A stretch of DNA of 64,000 bases from Caldithrix abyssi DSM 13497 (GTDB lineage Bacteria > Calditrichota > Calditrichia > Calditrichales > Calditrichaceae), in contig NZ_CP018099.1 in the NCBI RefSeq assembly GCF_001886815.1, positions 2,974,501-3,038,500 on the forward strand, written 5' to 3'. The notes below the pieces were generated by a model, which saw only the letters and a program-made list of their open reading frames with translations, was not told the DNA's origin and searched no databases. Made by a program: the position numbers and the translations under genes. Positions 17,615 through 26,283 of the stretch are shown here, piece after piece (the first letter of the stretch is position 1; each line of letters starts with the position of its first letter).

Positions 17615-17945
17615 GTTTTTTACTCAATTAGAATTTCATCAATACTTTTAATACAAAGTTTGTTCTTATCGAATATACACTTTAATCGCTTTTTCTGCAA
17701 TGCCGATTACAGAAAATTTTTAATTTTAAGCCAGAGTTTTCCGAAATAAATGGTTAGGAAGGCGCCTTAAAAGGAATTTTAATTTGCCCATATCTTTTTT
17801 TAATTCGCGCAAAATATGGTGAACCCAAAATCCCCAGAGCCTGCACAAGAGCAGAAGTCGTTCTCAACTAAAAACAAAAATTGAAGCCTATTGTTGAATT
17901 TGTTAAAATTCCGATAAGTTCACTTATTTACCGGAGGTGTCCGTC
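17615..17945. other. Divergent intergenic region (kinase / NAD(P)HX repair gene)
   Basis: 331 bp of AT-rich sequence between two divergent genes; it must hold both promoters, but I see no convincing hexamer pair, repeat or RNA structure. Confidence 0.4.
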
Positions 17946-19520
17946 ATGAAAATTGTAAGCGTAGAACAGATGAGACAAATGGATCAAACAGCCATAAGCG
18001 AATTCGGCATTCCGGATCAGTTGCTCATGGAAAATGCAGGTCTGGCTTCCTACGAAAAAATCAGAGACCGTTTTGATTTACAGAAAGATAAATTTTTAAT
18101 TGTCTGTGGCGGGGGGAACAACGGCGGAGACGGACTGGTGGTTGCCCGCAAACTTTTTTCCAACGAGGCAAAGGTGCAGGTTGTGCTGTTGAGCAATCCG
18201 TCAAAATTTAAAGGTTCGGCCCATTTGAATTATCAGATCGCTCAGCAAATGAAAATCCCCACTCAATCCATTGAAAATGCTCAGGACTTTGAAACCCTTT
18301 TACCGGCATTTGATGTCATAGTGGATGCCATTTTCGGTACTGGCCTGGATCGTGAAGTGGGAGGCAAATACCGCGACATTATTCAGGCCATTAACCGGAG
18401 CGGAAAGCCAGTAGTTAGCATTGACATCCCTTCCGGTATTAACGGCAACACGGGCCAGGTTATGGGAATTGCCGTTAAGGCCGATATGACCATCACCTTT
18501 GGTCTGCCCAAGCTCGGCAATTTACTATTGCCGGGTTTTGAATATAACGGGCAACTGTTTGTTACCCATATTTCATTTGCGCCGAAAATCTTCAACAATC
18601 CAGAAGTGCAGACACAAACAAACGATCCGGTGGAACTTCCGGAACGCCCGACAGACGCCCATAAGGGGTTTTGCGGTAAGGTGTTGTTTGTGGCCGGCGC
18701 GGCCAATTACCTTGGCGCGCCCTATTTTGCGGCTCACGCCTTTTTAAAAGCAGGCGGAGGACTTTCCTATCTGGCAACGCCCCGTCAAATTGCCTCCACC
18801 ATCGCCATGCAGGGACCGGAAATTATTTTTCAGCCCCTGCAGGCCACCGAATCGGGAAGCATTGCCCATGAGAATCTGGACTTTCTGCTGGAATTTTCCG
18901 AAGATATGGAAATGGTCATTGTGGGGCCGGGCGCCTCGCTTCAAGCTGAAACCCAACAATTGATCAGAGACCTGCTGGAAAAAAGCCCAAAGCCGGTATT
19001 AGTGGACGGCGACGGCTTAACGGCGGTGGCTAAAGATCCTGCCTGCATTAAATTCCGACAGGCCCCAACCATTTTAACCCCGCATCCTGGCGAAATGGCG
19101 CGCCTGCTAAACATCAGTATCGGCGAAGTGCAGAAAAACAGAGTGGAAGTTTTACGCCGCGCCTGTAAGGAGTTGAATGCCATAATTGTGTTAAAAGGCG
19201 CCCACTCTTTAATCGGGCACCCCGACGGACGGGTTTATATGAACCTCTCTGGAAATCCGGGCATGGCCACAGCCGGTAGCGGCGACGTTTTAACGGGAAC
19301 CATCGCGGCCATGTACGCCCTTTTAAAAGATCCCTTACTGGCCACGCGCATCGGCGTCTTTTTGCATGGACTGGCCGGCGATTTAGCCGCCCAGAAGATG
19401 GGAATGGACGGTCTGTTGGCCGGCGATATTCTCCAGCATTTACCAGAGGCTTTGCAACACTATCGCCGCCACTGGCGGGAAATGAAAAATCAGAATTACG
19501 GAAAAATATCATTAGTTTAA
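17946..19520 (+). CDS. nnr: Bifunctional NAD(P)H-hydrate epimerase / ADP-dependent NAD(P)H-hydrate dehydratase
   Basis: The N-terminal half is the YjeF_N epimerase (LMENAGLASYEKI, CGGGNNGGDGLVVARKL, DAIFGTGLDREV). The C-terminal half is the ribokinase-like dehydratase (PRQIASTIAMQGPEI, MVIVGPGASLQ, LTPHPGEMARLL, GNPGMATAGSGDVLTGTIAAM with the catalytic GSGD). Together they repair hydrated NADH and NADPH. I start at the ATG that lies 8 nt after GGAGG (17933-17937) rather than at the GTG three codons earlier, which overlaps that ribosome site. Length is normal for the fused form. Confidence 0.95.
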   Translation: MKIVSVEQMRQMDQTAISEFGIPDQLLMENAGLASYEKIRDRFDLQKDKFLIVCGGGNNGGDGLVVARKLFSNEAKVQVVLLSNPSKFKGSAHLNYQIAQQMKIPTQSIENAQDFETLLPAFDVIVDAIFGTGLDREVGGKYRDIIQAINRSGKPVVSIDIPSGINGNTGQVMGIAVKADMTITFGLPKLGNLLLPGFEYNGQLFVTHISFAPKIFNNPEVQTQTNDPVELPERPTDAHKGFCGKVLFVAGAANYLGAPYFAAHAFLKAGGGLSYLATPRQIASTIAMQGPEIIFQPLQATESGSIAHENLDFLLEFSEDMEMVIVGPGASLQAETQQLIRDLLEKSPKPVLVDGDGLTAVAKDPACIKFRQAPTILTPHPGEMARLLNISIGEVQKNRVEVLRRACKELNAIIVLKGAHSLIGHPDGRVYMNLSGNPGMATAGSGDVLTGTIAAMYALLKDPLLATRIGVFLHGLAGDLAAQKMGMDGLLAGDILQHLPEALQHYRRHWREMKNQNYGKISLV

Positions 19521-19595
19521 AAAATGATTCCCCAAAAAACGTAGGCGGATTATTCTGAAGAGCGCTAACGTTCAAAACTTAAAAACGGGAAAAGT

Positions 19596-20183
19596 ATGAC
19601 ATTTAACAAAGACTACTGGAGCGCATTTTACCTTCAGGAAAAACCACCGTGGGATATGCGGCGCGTTTCGCCGCCGTTAAAGGCCTATTTCGACCAACTA
19701 CCTCGCAAAGACCTGATGATTTTAATCCCCGGAGCCGGCAACGCGTGGGAAGCCGAATACTTGTGGCAGCAGGGCTTTAAAAATGTTTTTGTGGTGGATA
19801 TTTCTCCTCTACCGCTGCAAAATTTTAAGTCGCGCGTTCCGGACTTTCCGGATGAGCAGCTTTTAAATGTCGATTTTTTCGAGCTAAAAGGTCAGTACGA
19901 TTTGATTGTGGAACAGGTGTTTTTTTGCGCTTTACATCCCTCCCAACGCACGGCCTACGCTCAAAAGATGCATGAACTGTTAAAACCAGGCGGAAAACTG
20001 GCGGGCGTTTTGTACGATTTCCCGTTGGATGCAGAAAATCCCGATCCGCCATTCGGCGGCTCTCTGGAAGAATATTTAACCTATTTCAAACCGCTATTTC
20101 AGATTAAAACGTTTGAACGCTGCTACAACTCCCACCCGCGTCGCCAGGGACGGGAACTGTTTATGATTTTGATTAAAGCGTAG
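19596..20183 (+). CDS. TPMT-family SAM-dependent methyltransferase
   Basis: The opening YWSAFYLQEKPPWDMRRVSPPLKAYF is the thiopurine-methyltransferase-like signature (W...PWD...P). The SAM site follows as LIPGAGNAWEAEYLWQQGF and VFVVDISPLPLQNF, with VEQVFFCALHP later. At 195 residues it has the compact size of bacterial TPMT-like proteins, some of which methylate thiols, halides, selenium or tellurium compounds. Substrate is not predictable here. A good terminator lies 134 bp downstream. Confidence 0.88.
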   Translation: MTFNKDYWSAFYLQEKPPWDMRRVSPPLKAYFDQLPRKDLMILIPGAGNAWEAEYLWQQGFKNVFVVDISPLPLQNFKSRVPDFPDEQLLNVDFFELKGQYDLIVEQVFFCALHPSQRTAYAQKMHELLKPGGKLAGVLYDFPLDAENPDPPFGGSLEEYLTYFKPLFQIKTFERCYNSHPRRQGRELFMILIKA

Positions 20184-20839
20184 TTCTGCGGCAGAATAAT
20201 TTTGGCGCGTCCTTACAACTTACCATTGGATCACGCGCTGCCAACTGTTGAGCGATATGCGCTTTTTACAGATTTGCGCGGTACGGCAGATGTGAGCAGA
20301 GACTCGTCAGGCAATCAATCGGCCAACCATTCAAACAATCTTCCTCTGGCCGATTTTTTTTTCAAAACTGAATGTCCCCCAAAAATTTAAAAATTCTTTT
20401 AATTTAATTCTTTGATATTTAAAGTATTAGAGAGGTTTTTTTCTTTAATACTCACCCTCTTATTCCTACTCCTTGCTCTGTGAGTCTTTTTTAACAGAGA
20501 GGGCGAGATAAATTCACCTAACATGTTGGAATAGCCGGAGTTAGGAGATGAGTCAATAATCGCGTTTTGCAAACATTTTGATATTCTTTTTAAAAATCTT
20601 GAAAAAAATATCAAAAATATATATCTTTAAAATGCGTTATGATTTAGATTGAACACAAGGAAGTGATTCATTAAAAATGATCATTAGTAAACGTCGCTAT
20701 TCGATTAATGCTGTAAACCCCAACGTAGTAAATTTTACAAAAAAAGTGGACATTCAAAATTTCCTTTTTTATATTTCGAACAAATGTTATTTGTTAAGTT
20801 TAATCGTTTCAAGTTTAATCAATAATTTGGTGAGGTATT
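20184..20839. other. Intergenic region with a terminator and AT-rich sequence
   Basis: Beyond the terminator at 20317-20362 I see no supported gene. A frame of 71 codons on the minus strand (20399-20614) and one of 86 codons on the plus strand (20677-20937, overlapping the next gene) lack family features and are probably chance. Confidence 0.45.
20317..20362 (+). terminator. Rho-independent terminator after the TPMT-like gene
   Basis: Stem AATCGGCCA and TGGCCGATT with a 21-nt loop, followed on the plus strand by nine T residues in a row. Confidence 0.8.
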
Positions 20840-21322
20840 ATGAAATCAAAGTATCCGGGAATCAGCAGAATCGATTCCAAGCACACGCATGGTTGGTATG
20901 TGCGTGTATATGCCAAAGGCGGCGTATTTGTCTCTAAATTATTTAGCGACAAAGCTTACGGCGGAAAGCAACAGGCGCTGAAAAACGCCATCAAGTTTCG
21001 CGACCACAACCGAATGGTCGCCGAATTGGAAAAAGCGAAGTACAAAAGCACAAAGCGAAAACCGTTTTACAACAAAAAGCCCAAAAACTCCACCGGCGTT
21101 ACAGGTGTAAATGAAATTAAAGGGATTGTCAACGGTCGCGAAGTGCATTACTTTCAGGCCACCTGGAGTGAAGAAGGAAAATTGCACACCAAAAAATTTT
21201 ACATAAACAGTAAACGCACCCGCGAAGAGGCCTTTGAATCGGCCGTAAAATACCGCAAAATGATGGAAGAAATACTCTATAAAAAATGGTTAGAGAAAAA
21301 CAAGGCCAAAGAAACGGTTTAA
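20840..21322 (+). CDS. Small protein with two AP2/ERF-like DNA-binding domains
   Basis: 160 residues, basic. Two segments resemble AP2 domains: residues 3-55 (KYPGISRIDSKHTHGWYVRV then a beta-turn and ALKNAIKFRD helix) and about 82-145 (NSTGVTGVNE, FQATWSEEGKLHTKKFYI, REEAFESAVKYRKMM). The pattern of a GV/GIS strand, an aromatic-rich strand, a lysine strand and an amphipathic helix is that of the AP2 fold known from plant regulators and bacterial or phage HNH homing endonucleases, but no nuclease motif is present. GGTGAGG precedes the ATG by 6 nt. It stands alone, ended by a strong shared terminator. Family call by pattern only. Confidence 0.6.
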   Translation: MKSKYPGISRIDSKHTHGWYVRVYAKGGVFVSKLFSDKAYGGKQQALKNAIKFRDHNRMVAELEKAKYKSTKRKPFYNKKPKNSTGVTGVNEIKGIVNGREVHYFQATWSEEGKLHTKKFYINSKRTREEAFESAVKYRKMMEEILYKKWLEKNKAKETV

Positions 21323-21330
21323 CTCCTTTT

Positions 21331-21365
21331 AATCGGGTTTTTTATGATCGATAAAAAACCCGATT
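21331..21365. terminator. Bidirectional terminator between the AP2-like and DUF2007 genes
   Basis: A near-perfect long hairpin: AATCGGGTTTTTTAT pairs with ATAAAAAACCCGATT around a 5-nt loop. It sits between convergent genes and has T-rich tails on both strands. Confidence 0.8.
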
Positions 21366-21366
21366 T

Positions 21367-21591
21367 TTAAATCCCATCGTACAGAGCGTCTATCAATGTG
21401 CGCGCTTTTTCAAAATCATCCTGATCTACGTACAAATCCACGCCATTCAGGGTGGAAGATGAAGCGCCGCCCAGAATGCCCACATCCGGGCTTTTTAAGA
21501 CGCATCCAATATTATTACTTTCCAATATTTCGCGCGCCTGTTCTGCAAAGGGGCGATTGGGAAAGTTTTTTAAAAATTTTAATCGTTCCAT
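21367..21591 (-). CDS. DUF2007-family small protein
   Basis: 74 residues. RPFAEQAREILESNNIGCVLKSPDVG followed by LYVDQDDFEKARTLIDAL is the DUF2007 (putative signal-transducing protein) pattern: a ferredoxin-like beta-alpha-beta fold in which a sequence-adjacent helix precedes Cys-Val-Leu. GGAGGCAACC lies just before the ATG. Function of the family is not established. It ends inside the shared terminator with the AP2-like gene. Confidence 0.8.
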   Translation of the reverse strand: MERLKFLKNFPNRPFAEQAREILESNNIGCVLKSPDVGILGGASSSTLNGVDLYVDQDDFEKARTLIDALYDGI

Positions 21592-21929
21592 GGTTGCCTC
21601 CGTTTTGGTTTGATTCGTATGTTTGCTCTAAAAAGGGTTATTGGTCATCTCGATCCCTCTCTGACAGGACGGAAATCTTATATCTCTAACCAAAATCCTT
21701 TTATTAGAGTTGACCCATCCATATTAATCAAAAAAAGCGCCAGACACAACATATTTGCAAAGAATGAGAATGCAAGTTCATGAGGAAGTGCCTGCGAGTG
21801 TTTTTTGTATTGTTAAATACAATCAACGGCCTTCTGGTCAAACCGTTGCCCGCCAGACAGGACGCCGTTTTTTTCTCTGACAGGCGGCATACAAAACCAT
21901 ACTTTTCTTCTTGCCCTTCCCTGCTTCGC
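21592..21929. other. Intergenic region with CTGACAGG/CCTGTC repeat words
   Basis: Contains the related words CTGACAGGACGG (21660-21671), CAGACAGGACGCCG (21854-21867) and CTGACAGGCGGC (21877-21888), suggesting eroded short repeats. No supported gene or terminator. Confidence 0.4.
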
Positions 21930-22904
21930 CTACTGCCTGCGCAAGTTCTGTTTAAGCAAACGCTCCATCAGACGGCGGATCAATTCTTCGCTTTGAATAT
22001 GGACGGCGATTTCGCAATTGGGCGGCTTTGTTTCATCCACAAGGGTTCTGCCCTGGCGGTCGATGGAAACATGCACCTTTCTGGTGGCAAACAATTCCGG
22101 CCACAGTACCAGTCCGATGGCCACGGGATCGAACATCGCAGGGTCTACATGGGCGTACGATTCATAAAGCCACAGGCTGTACAAAGCGCACAGGGCGTCG
22201 GTCAATGGCGAGTTGCGGTAAAGCAGACGCATTCTGTTTTGTTCGTTTAGTTTTACAAAAGCGGTCACATCCAGTCCGGCAAAAAGGGGTAACACGTCGG
22301 CATCCAGCAGCATGCGGGCCGCTTGCACATCGGCTTTAACGTTCCACTCTGCTGTGGGCTTTGAACCCACGGCATAGCCCATGTAAAACGAGCCGAACAT
22401 GGAGACAACGCGTTTAGCCCGTTTTAAGGCGCCGGGATCTTTTTTAAGGACTTCGCCAATATTAGAAAGCGGACCGGCGGTGAAGAGGATAACTTCGTTG
22501 GGATATCGCTTCAGATTTTCAATGATAAAGTCGGCTGCATTCTGGGAAATGGGTTTCACTTTGTCAAATCCAGCAGCCCAGGCGAACTGCTGCGCGTCCG
22601 GCGCTATGGTCGTATCTTTGCCCACAATTAAGGGAGTGGGCTTGCCGACGACCACGGGAATCTCTTCCCGGCCGCATTCATACAGCAATCGACCGGCCAC
22701 CTGCGCCCGTTTGTGTGTGTTGCCGTGCGTCATTACCAGCCCCAGGACTTCGAACTCCGGGCTGGCCAGGATGAGGGCCACGGCAAACGCATCGTCAAGG
22801 CCGCTGCCCAGATCGCAATCCAGAATGACCTTTTGTTTTTCCGCGCCATTTACCAGTTGAATAAAGAACAAAAGGATCAACAGCGATAGGATCGTTTGTC
22901 TCAT
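21930..22904 (-). CDS. Secreted inosine-uridine preferring nucleoside hydrolase
   Basis: A signal peptide (TILSLLILLFFIQLVNGAE) precedes an IUNH domain. The calcium-binding aspartates are in VILDCDLGSGLDDAFAVALIL, a variant of the family's DTDPGxDDA where Gly is followed by Ser. MTHGNTHKRAQVAGRLL, LFTAGPLSNIGEVL and FDPVAIGLVLWP also match. The family hydrolyses the N-glycosidic bond of ribonucleosides for salvage; export suggests use of external nucleosides. It is alone on this strand. Confidence 0.87.
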   Translation of the reverse strand: MRQTILSLLILLFFIQLVNGAEKQKVILDCDLGSGLDDAFAVALILASPEFEVLGLVMTHGNTHKRAQVAGRLLYECGREEIPVVVGKPTPLIVGKDTTIAPDAQQFAWAAGFDKVKPISQNAADFIIENLKRYPNEVILFTAGPLSNIGEVLKKDPGALKRAKRVVSMFGSFYMGYAVGSKPTAEWNVKADVQAARMLLDADVLPLFAGLDVTAFVKLNEQNRMRLLYRNSPLTDALCALYSLWLYESYAHVDPAMFDPVAIGLVLWPELFATRKVHVSIDRQGRTLVDETKPPNCEIAVHIQSEELIRRLMERLLKQNLRRQ

Positions 22905-23162
22905 TTTAAACTTCCCGTAAAAATCAAACCATGCTTTTAATTGGACAAATTATCCAAAACGTTAATTCAACACAAATTTAGCGTACTGCAGAAGAGAGCG
23001 CAGCAATTTGATTTTTTTGCACGCAAAGCACAACCTTTTTCTTAAGGTCGATTTTAATGATTCTTTAAATCCTGCCTCCCCAAAACCTTACAAATTTTTA
23101 AGGAAAATTTATATTTTTCTTTTAAATTTATTTCTTAATATTATTCCCACAGGAGAAAGATC

Positions 23163-23846
23163 ATGCGCATTTTAGTCATCGAAGACGAACGCAAAGTGGC
23201 CAGCGCCCTTGAAGAAGGCCTGACCAACGCCGGCTATCAGGTCGATGTGGCCTGCAGCGGAGAAGACGGCTTTTATCTGCTCAGCACGCGCCGCTACGAC
23301 TTACTGCTGCTGGATTTGATGCTGCCCGGCCGCGACGGCCTGGAAATCCTCAAAACCATCCGCCGCAAGGGCATGCAGTTCCCCATCCTCATCTTAACCG
23401 CCCGCGATACCGTAGAAGACCGCGTAAACGGACTGGACAGCGGCGCCGACGATTATCTGGTTAAGCCCTTCGCCTTTGCCGAACTGCTGGCCCGCATTCG
23501 CGTCCTCCTGCGCCGCGGACGCAGCGAAAGCTCTCTGCGGCTGGTACTTGCCGATCTGGAAATGGATCTGGTCACGCGGAAAGTATTGCGCGGCAAAAGC
23601 GAAATTAACCTCACCGTGCGCGAATTCGATCTGCTGGAATACCTGCTGCGCCATCAGGGACAAATCGTCTCGCGCGAAATGCTGGCTCGCGATGTCTGGC
23701 AGCAAACCAATCGCGCCACCCCTATCGACAACCTGATCGACGTGCATATCGCCCGCCTGCGCCGTAAAATAGACGATCCCTTCCCCGTTAAATTGATCCA
23801 TACCATCCGCGGCGTGGGCTTTATGATGAACGAGGGGGCGCCCTGA
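23163..23846 (+). CDS. OmpR/PhoB-family response regulator
   Basis: Receiver domain at residues 1-115 with acidic pair ED at 8-9, phospho-acceptor Asp51 in LLLLDLMLPGRDG, Thr in ILTARD and Lys in LVKPFAF. The C-terminal winged helix includes LTVREFDLLEYLLRHQGQIVSRE and VDVHIARLRRKI. AGGAGAAAG precedes the ATG. The stop codon overlaps the kinase start by one base. The arrangement next to a TolC/adaptor/RND set resembles CusR/CzcR-type control of metal efflux, but the signal is not shown. Confidence 0.95.
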   Translation: MRILVIEDERKVASALEEGLTNAGYQVDVACSGEDGFYLLSTRRYDLLLLDLMLPGRDGLEILKTIRRKGMQFPILILTARDTVEDRVNGLDSGADDYLVKPFAFAELLARIRVLLRRGRSESSLRLVLADLEMDLVTRKVLRGKSEINLTVREFDLLEYLLRHQGQIVSREMLARDVWQQTNRATPIDNLIDVHIARLRRKIDDPFPVKLIHTIRGVGFMMNEGAP

Positions 23847-25231
23847 TGACCTTCAAAGTGAAAAATATCCGCACGCGTTTAACGCTGTGGTATGTGGCCG
23901 TTTTTACGCTGATCCTTGTGGTTTACGCCGTCTTATCTCTTTCGCTGGTTTACTGGAGCATGCGCCAGGACCTGGATAATGAATTGGAAGAAGATTACGA
24001 GATCCTGGAAAATATCATCTCCGTCGAAAAGGACGGCGCCATTTCCGTTAACGAGAATGTGGACCCCTATTTTCGGGAACGGTGGATTGAAATATGGGAC
24101 GCCATCGGTAAAAAGCTGTACGAAAGCCGCCCCTTTACGGCAAAAATTTTACCGCCCGTTCCGGACAGAATAAAAAAGGCAGACCGCTTTACCTTTTACT
24201 CGCAAGCCCTGCCCGACGGCGGACACGCTCGCTTTTTATTTGGCAAAGCCAATATTAACGGACGCTGGCTGTTCGTTCGCCTGGTAAAATCAGAAGACCA
24301 ATTGTGGGATGACCTGGCCGACACGGCACGCGTCTTTCTGCTCGCTCTGCCCTTTTCGCTCTTTTTGGCGGGATTTGGCGGCTTTTTATTGACCAGGAAA
24401 ATGTTGAACCCCATTGACCGCATGACAGAAAAAGCGCGGCGCATCAGCGAAGAAAATCTACAGGAACGGCTGCCCGTCATCAACGCAGATGACGAATTGG
24501 GACATCTGGCTTGCACCTTTAACCAGATGCTGGAACGAATCGAAAAATCCTTTGCCCGTCTAAAACAGTTCACCGCTGACGCCGCTCATGAACTGCGCAC
24601 ACCTTTAACCGCCATCCAGAGCATTGGCGAGGTCAGTTTGCAGGAAAACAAAGACGCGGCCTACTATCGAAACGTAATCGGCAGCATGCTGGAAGAAAAC
24701 CACCGCCTAACGCAGCTGGTGGACAGCCTGCTGTTTCTTTCCCGGGCAGACTGCGAACGCATTAAAGTTAGTAAAGAGCCCTTTTCTCTGTTCTCGTTCA
24801 TCGAAAAAACCGTTGAATTGATTCAGCCCCTGGCCGAGGAGAAAAATCAGACCATTTTACTGGAAGGCGACCGCAGGCTAAATTTAACCGCCGACAAAAA
24901 TTTACTGCGCGAAGCCCTGCTCAATATTCTGGACAACGCCATTAAATATTCCGGCGGCGGAACGACCATTCGCGTACGCTTTGAGCGCATCCGCCATGTA
25001 ACGCAGATCAGCGTAACCGATCAGGGGCCGGGCATTCCAGTCGATCAACAGGAAAAAATTTTCGAACGTTTTTATCGTGTGGATAAAGCCCGTTCGCGCG
25101 AGATCGGTGGCATCGGACTGGGGCTGGCCATCGCCCGCTGGACGGTGCGCGCACAGGGCGGAAACATCCGCGTTATTAGTCAGCCAGAGGCGGGAAGCAC
25201 ATTTATCATTGAACTGCCCGGTGAAAGTTAG
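23846..25231 (+). CDS. Sensor histidine kinase with HAMP domain (CusS/CzcS-like)
   Basis: Two transmembrane helices (about 12-35 and 155-175) flank a periplasmic domain of about 120 residues. A HAMP domain (about 180-232) is followed by the H-box FTADAAHELRTPLTAIQ and a complete ATPase domain (NILDNAIKYSGGG, VTDQGPGIPVDQQEKIFERFYRVD, GGIGLGLAIARWTV). It overlaps the regulator gene by one base (TGATG). The layout is that of heavy-metal sensor kinases beside RND pumps; no metal-binding His or Met cluster stands out in the sensor domain. Confidence 0.93.
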   Translation: MTFKVKNIRTRLTLWYVAVFTLILVVYAVLSLSLVYWSMRQDLDNELEEDYEILENIISVEKDGAISVNENVDPYFRERWIEIWDAIGKKLYESRPFTAKILPPVPDRIKKADRFTFYSQALPDGGHARFLFGKANINGRWLFVRLVKSEDQLWDDLADTARVFLLALPFSLFLAGFGGFLLTRKMLNPIDRMTEKARRISEENLQERLPVINADDELGHLACTFNQMLERIEKSFARLKQFTADAAHELRTPLTAIQSIGEVSLQENKDAAYYRNVIGSMLEENHRLTQLVDSLLFLSRADCERIKVSKEPFSLFSFIEKTVELIQPLAEEKNQTILLEGDRRLNLTADKNLLREALLNILDNAIKYSGGGTTIRVRFERIRHVTQISVTDQGPGIPVDQQEKIFERFYRVDKARSREIGGIGLGLAIARWTVRAQGGNIRVISQPEAGSTFIIELPGES

Positions 25232-25566
25232 ATTACACACCGGCTGACCGACTTTACGGCGACCATGGAAGTGGCATGCTGGAAGCAGAGAGAAAACAAA
25301 ATGTGCTACCTCCGTCCTTTTACGGCACAAGTTTTTAAACGACCTGCAAGATCGATGTTCACAGGCCAATACCGTCGGCGAGTTCCATTTCAGGCCCCGG
25401 TTCGTCTGATAAAAAGGAAGCTTGATTTTTTAAACTAATACAACCGATCGAGTTCTGCAAAATACGCGTACCTGTTATTTCGACTCGCCTGCCGGCGGGA
25501 AGATCGAAATGAACTCAAAATTTGCAAGGATAGAACTCTAAGCAAAACAAAAAGGAGGGCAACATC
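25232..25566. other. Intergenic region before the efflux block
   Basis: 335 bp. An imperfect palindrome at 25477-25510 has perfect outer arms ATTTCGA/TCGAAAT and an inner CGCC/GGCGG; it could be an operator or a small dispersed repeat. AGGAGGGC at 25552-25559 is the ribosome site of the next gene. Confidence 0.45.
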
Positions 25567-26250
25567 ATGCATATTTTATCTTTAACCTCCATGGCTCTGT
25601 TTTTAGTGACGTTGGCGTCCGGCTTCTCTGGCGCCTTGCTGTCACAAACGCCATCCGGCAAAACCATTCTCTTTCATTTTGATGATTTAAAAACCGGCAG
25701 CATTCCGCAGGGCTGGAAGGTGGAAGCCACCAATCAGAGAGGAGCGTTAGCCACCTGGCAGGTGGTTGAAGACAGCACGGCGCCGTCCGGCAACCAGGTT
25801 CTGGCCCTGACCAGCGTCAACCACTCCTTTGGCGGAACATTTAATCTGTGCTGGACCGATCGTCTCACTTTTTTAAACGGTACGATCTCCGTTTATTTTA
25901 AAGCCAATTCCGGCATCGAGGACCAGGGCGGCGGGGTCATCTGGCGCGCGAAAGACAGAGACAATTACTACATTTCACGCTATAATCCCCTGGAAAATAA
26001 TTTTCGCATCTACTACGTCAAAGATGGCGCCAGACGCATGCTGGCCAGCGCCCGCATTCATCTGCCGGCTCACCAATGGCAGCAGTTAAAAATCGTCATG
26101 CAGGGCGAGCGGATTACCGGTTACTTGAACGGCAAAAAGCTGCTGGAGGTCAAGGACGCCACCTTTACCGATGCGGGCGGCGTCGGATTGTGGACCAAGG
26201 CAGACGCCGCCACCGCGTTTGATGATTTTAAAGTAGTTATTCAACCGTAA
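25567..26250 (+). CDS. Secreted LamG/concanavalin-like (DUF1080-type) protein
   Basis: A signal peptide (about residues 1-28) leads to a single jelly-roll domain: HFDDLKTGSIPQGWKVEA, TWQVVEDSTAPSGNQVLAL, GTISVYFKANSGIEDQGGGV, DNYYISRYNPLENNFRIYYV, ITGYLNGKKLLEVKD and GGVGLWTKADAATAFDDF. This is the laminin-G/DUF1080 pattern found in many exported bacterial proteins; it binds rather than cuts in most cases. AGGAGGG precedes the ATG. It is the first gene of the block leading into the DUF5916 protein and efflux pump. Confidence 0.75.
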   Translation: MHILSLTSMALFLVTLASGFSGALLSQTPSGKTILFHFDDLKTGSIPQGWKVEATNQRGALATWQVVEDSTAPSGNQVLALTSVNHSFGGTFNLCWTDRLTFLNGTISVYFKANSGIEDQGGGVIWRAKDRDNYYISRYNPLENNFRIYYVKDGARRMLASARIHLPAHQWQQLKIVMQGERITGYLNGKKLLEVKDATFTDAGGVGLWTKADAATAFDDFKVVIQP

Positions 26251-26283
26251 ACCAGCCAGGCAAACCGACGGAGATTTTTTACC

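Noticed and set aside
20399-20614. Minus-strand ORF of 71 codons
   Set aside because: No ribosome site, no family pattern and AT-rich composition; chance frame.
20677-20937. Plus-strand ORF of 86 codons
   Set aside because: Overlaps the AP2-like gene by almost 100 bp in another frame and has only a distant AAGGAAG; no recognisable domain.
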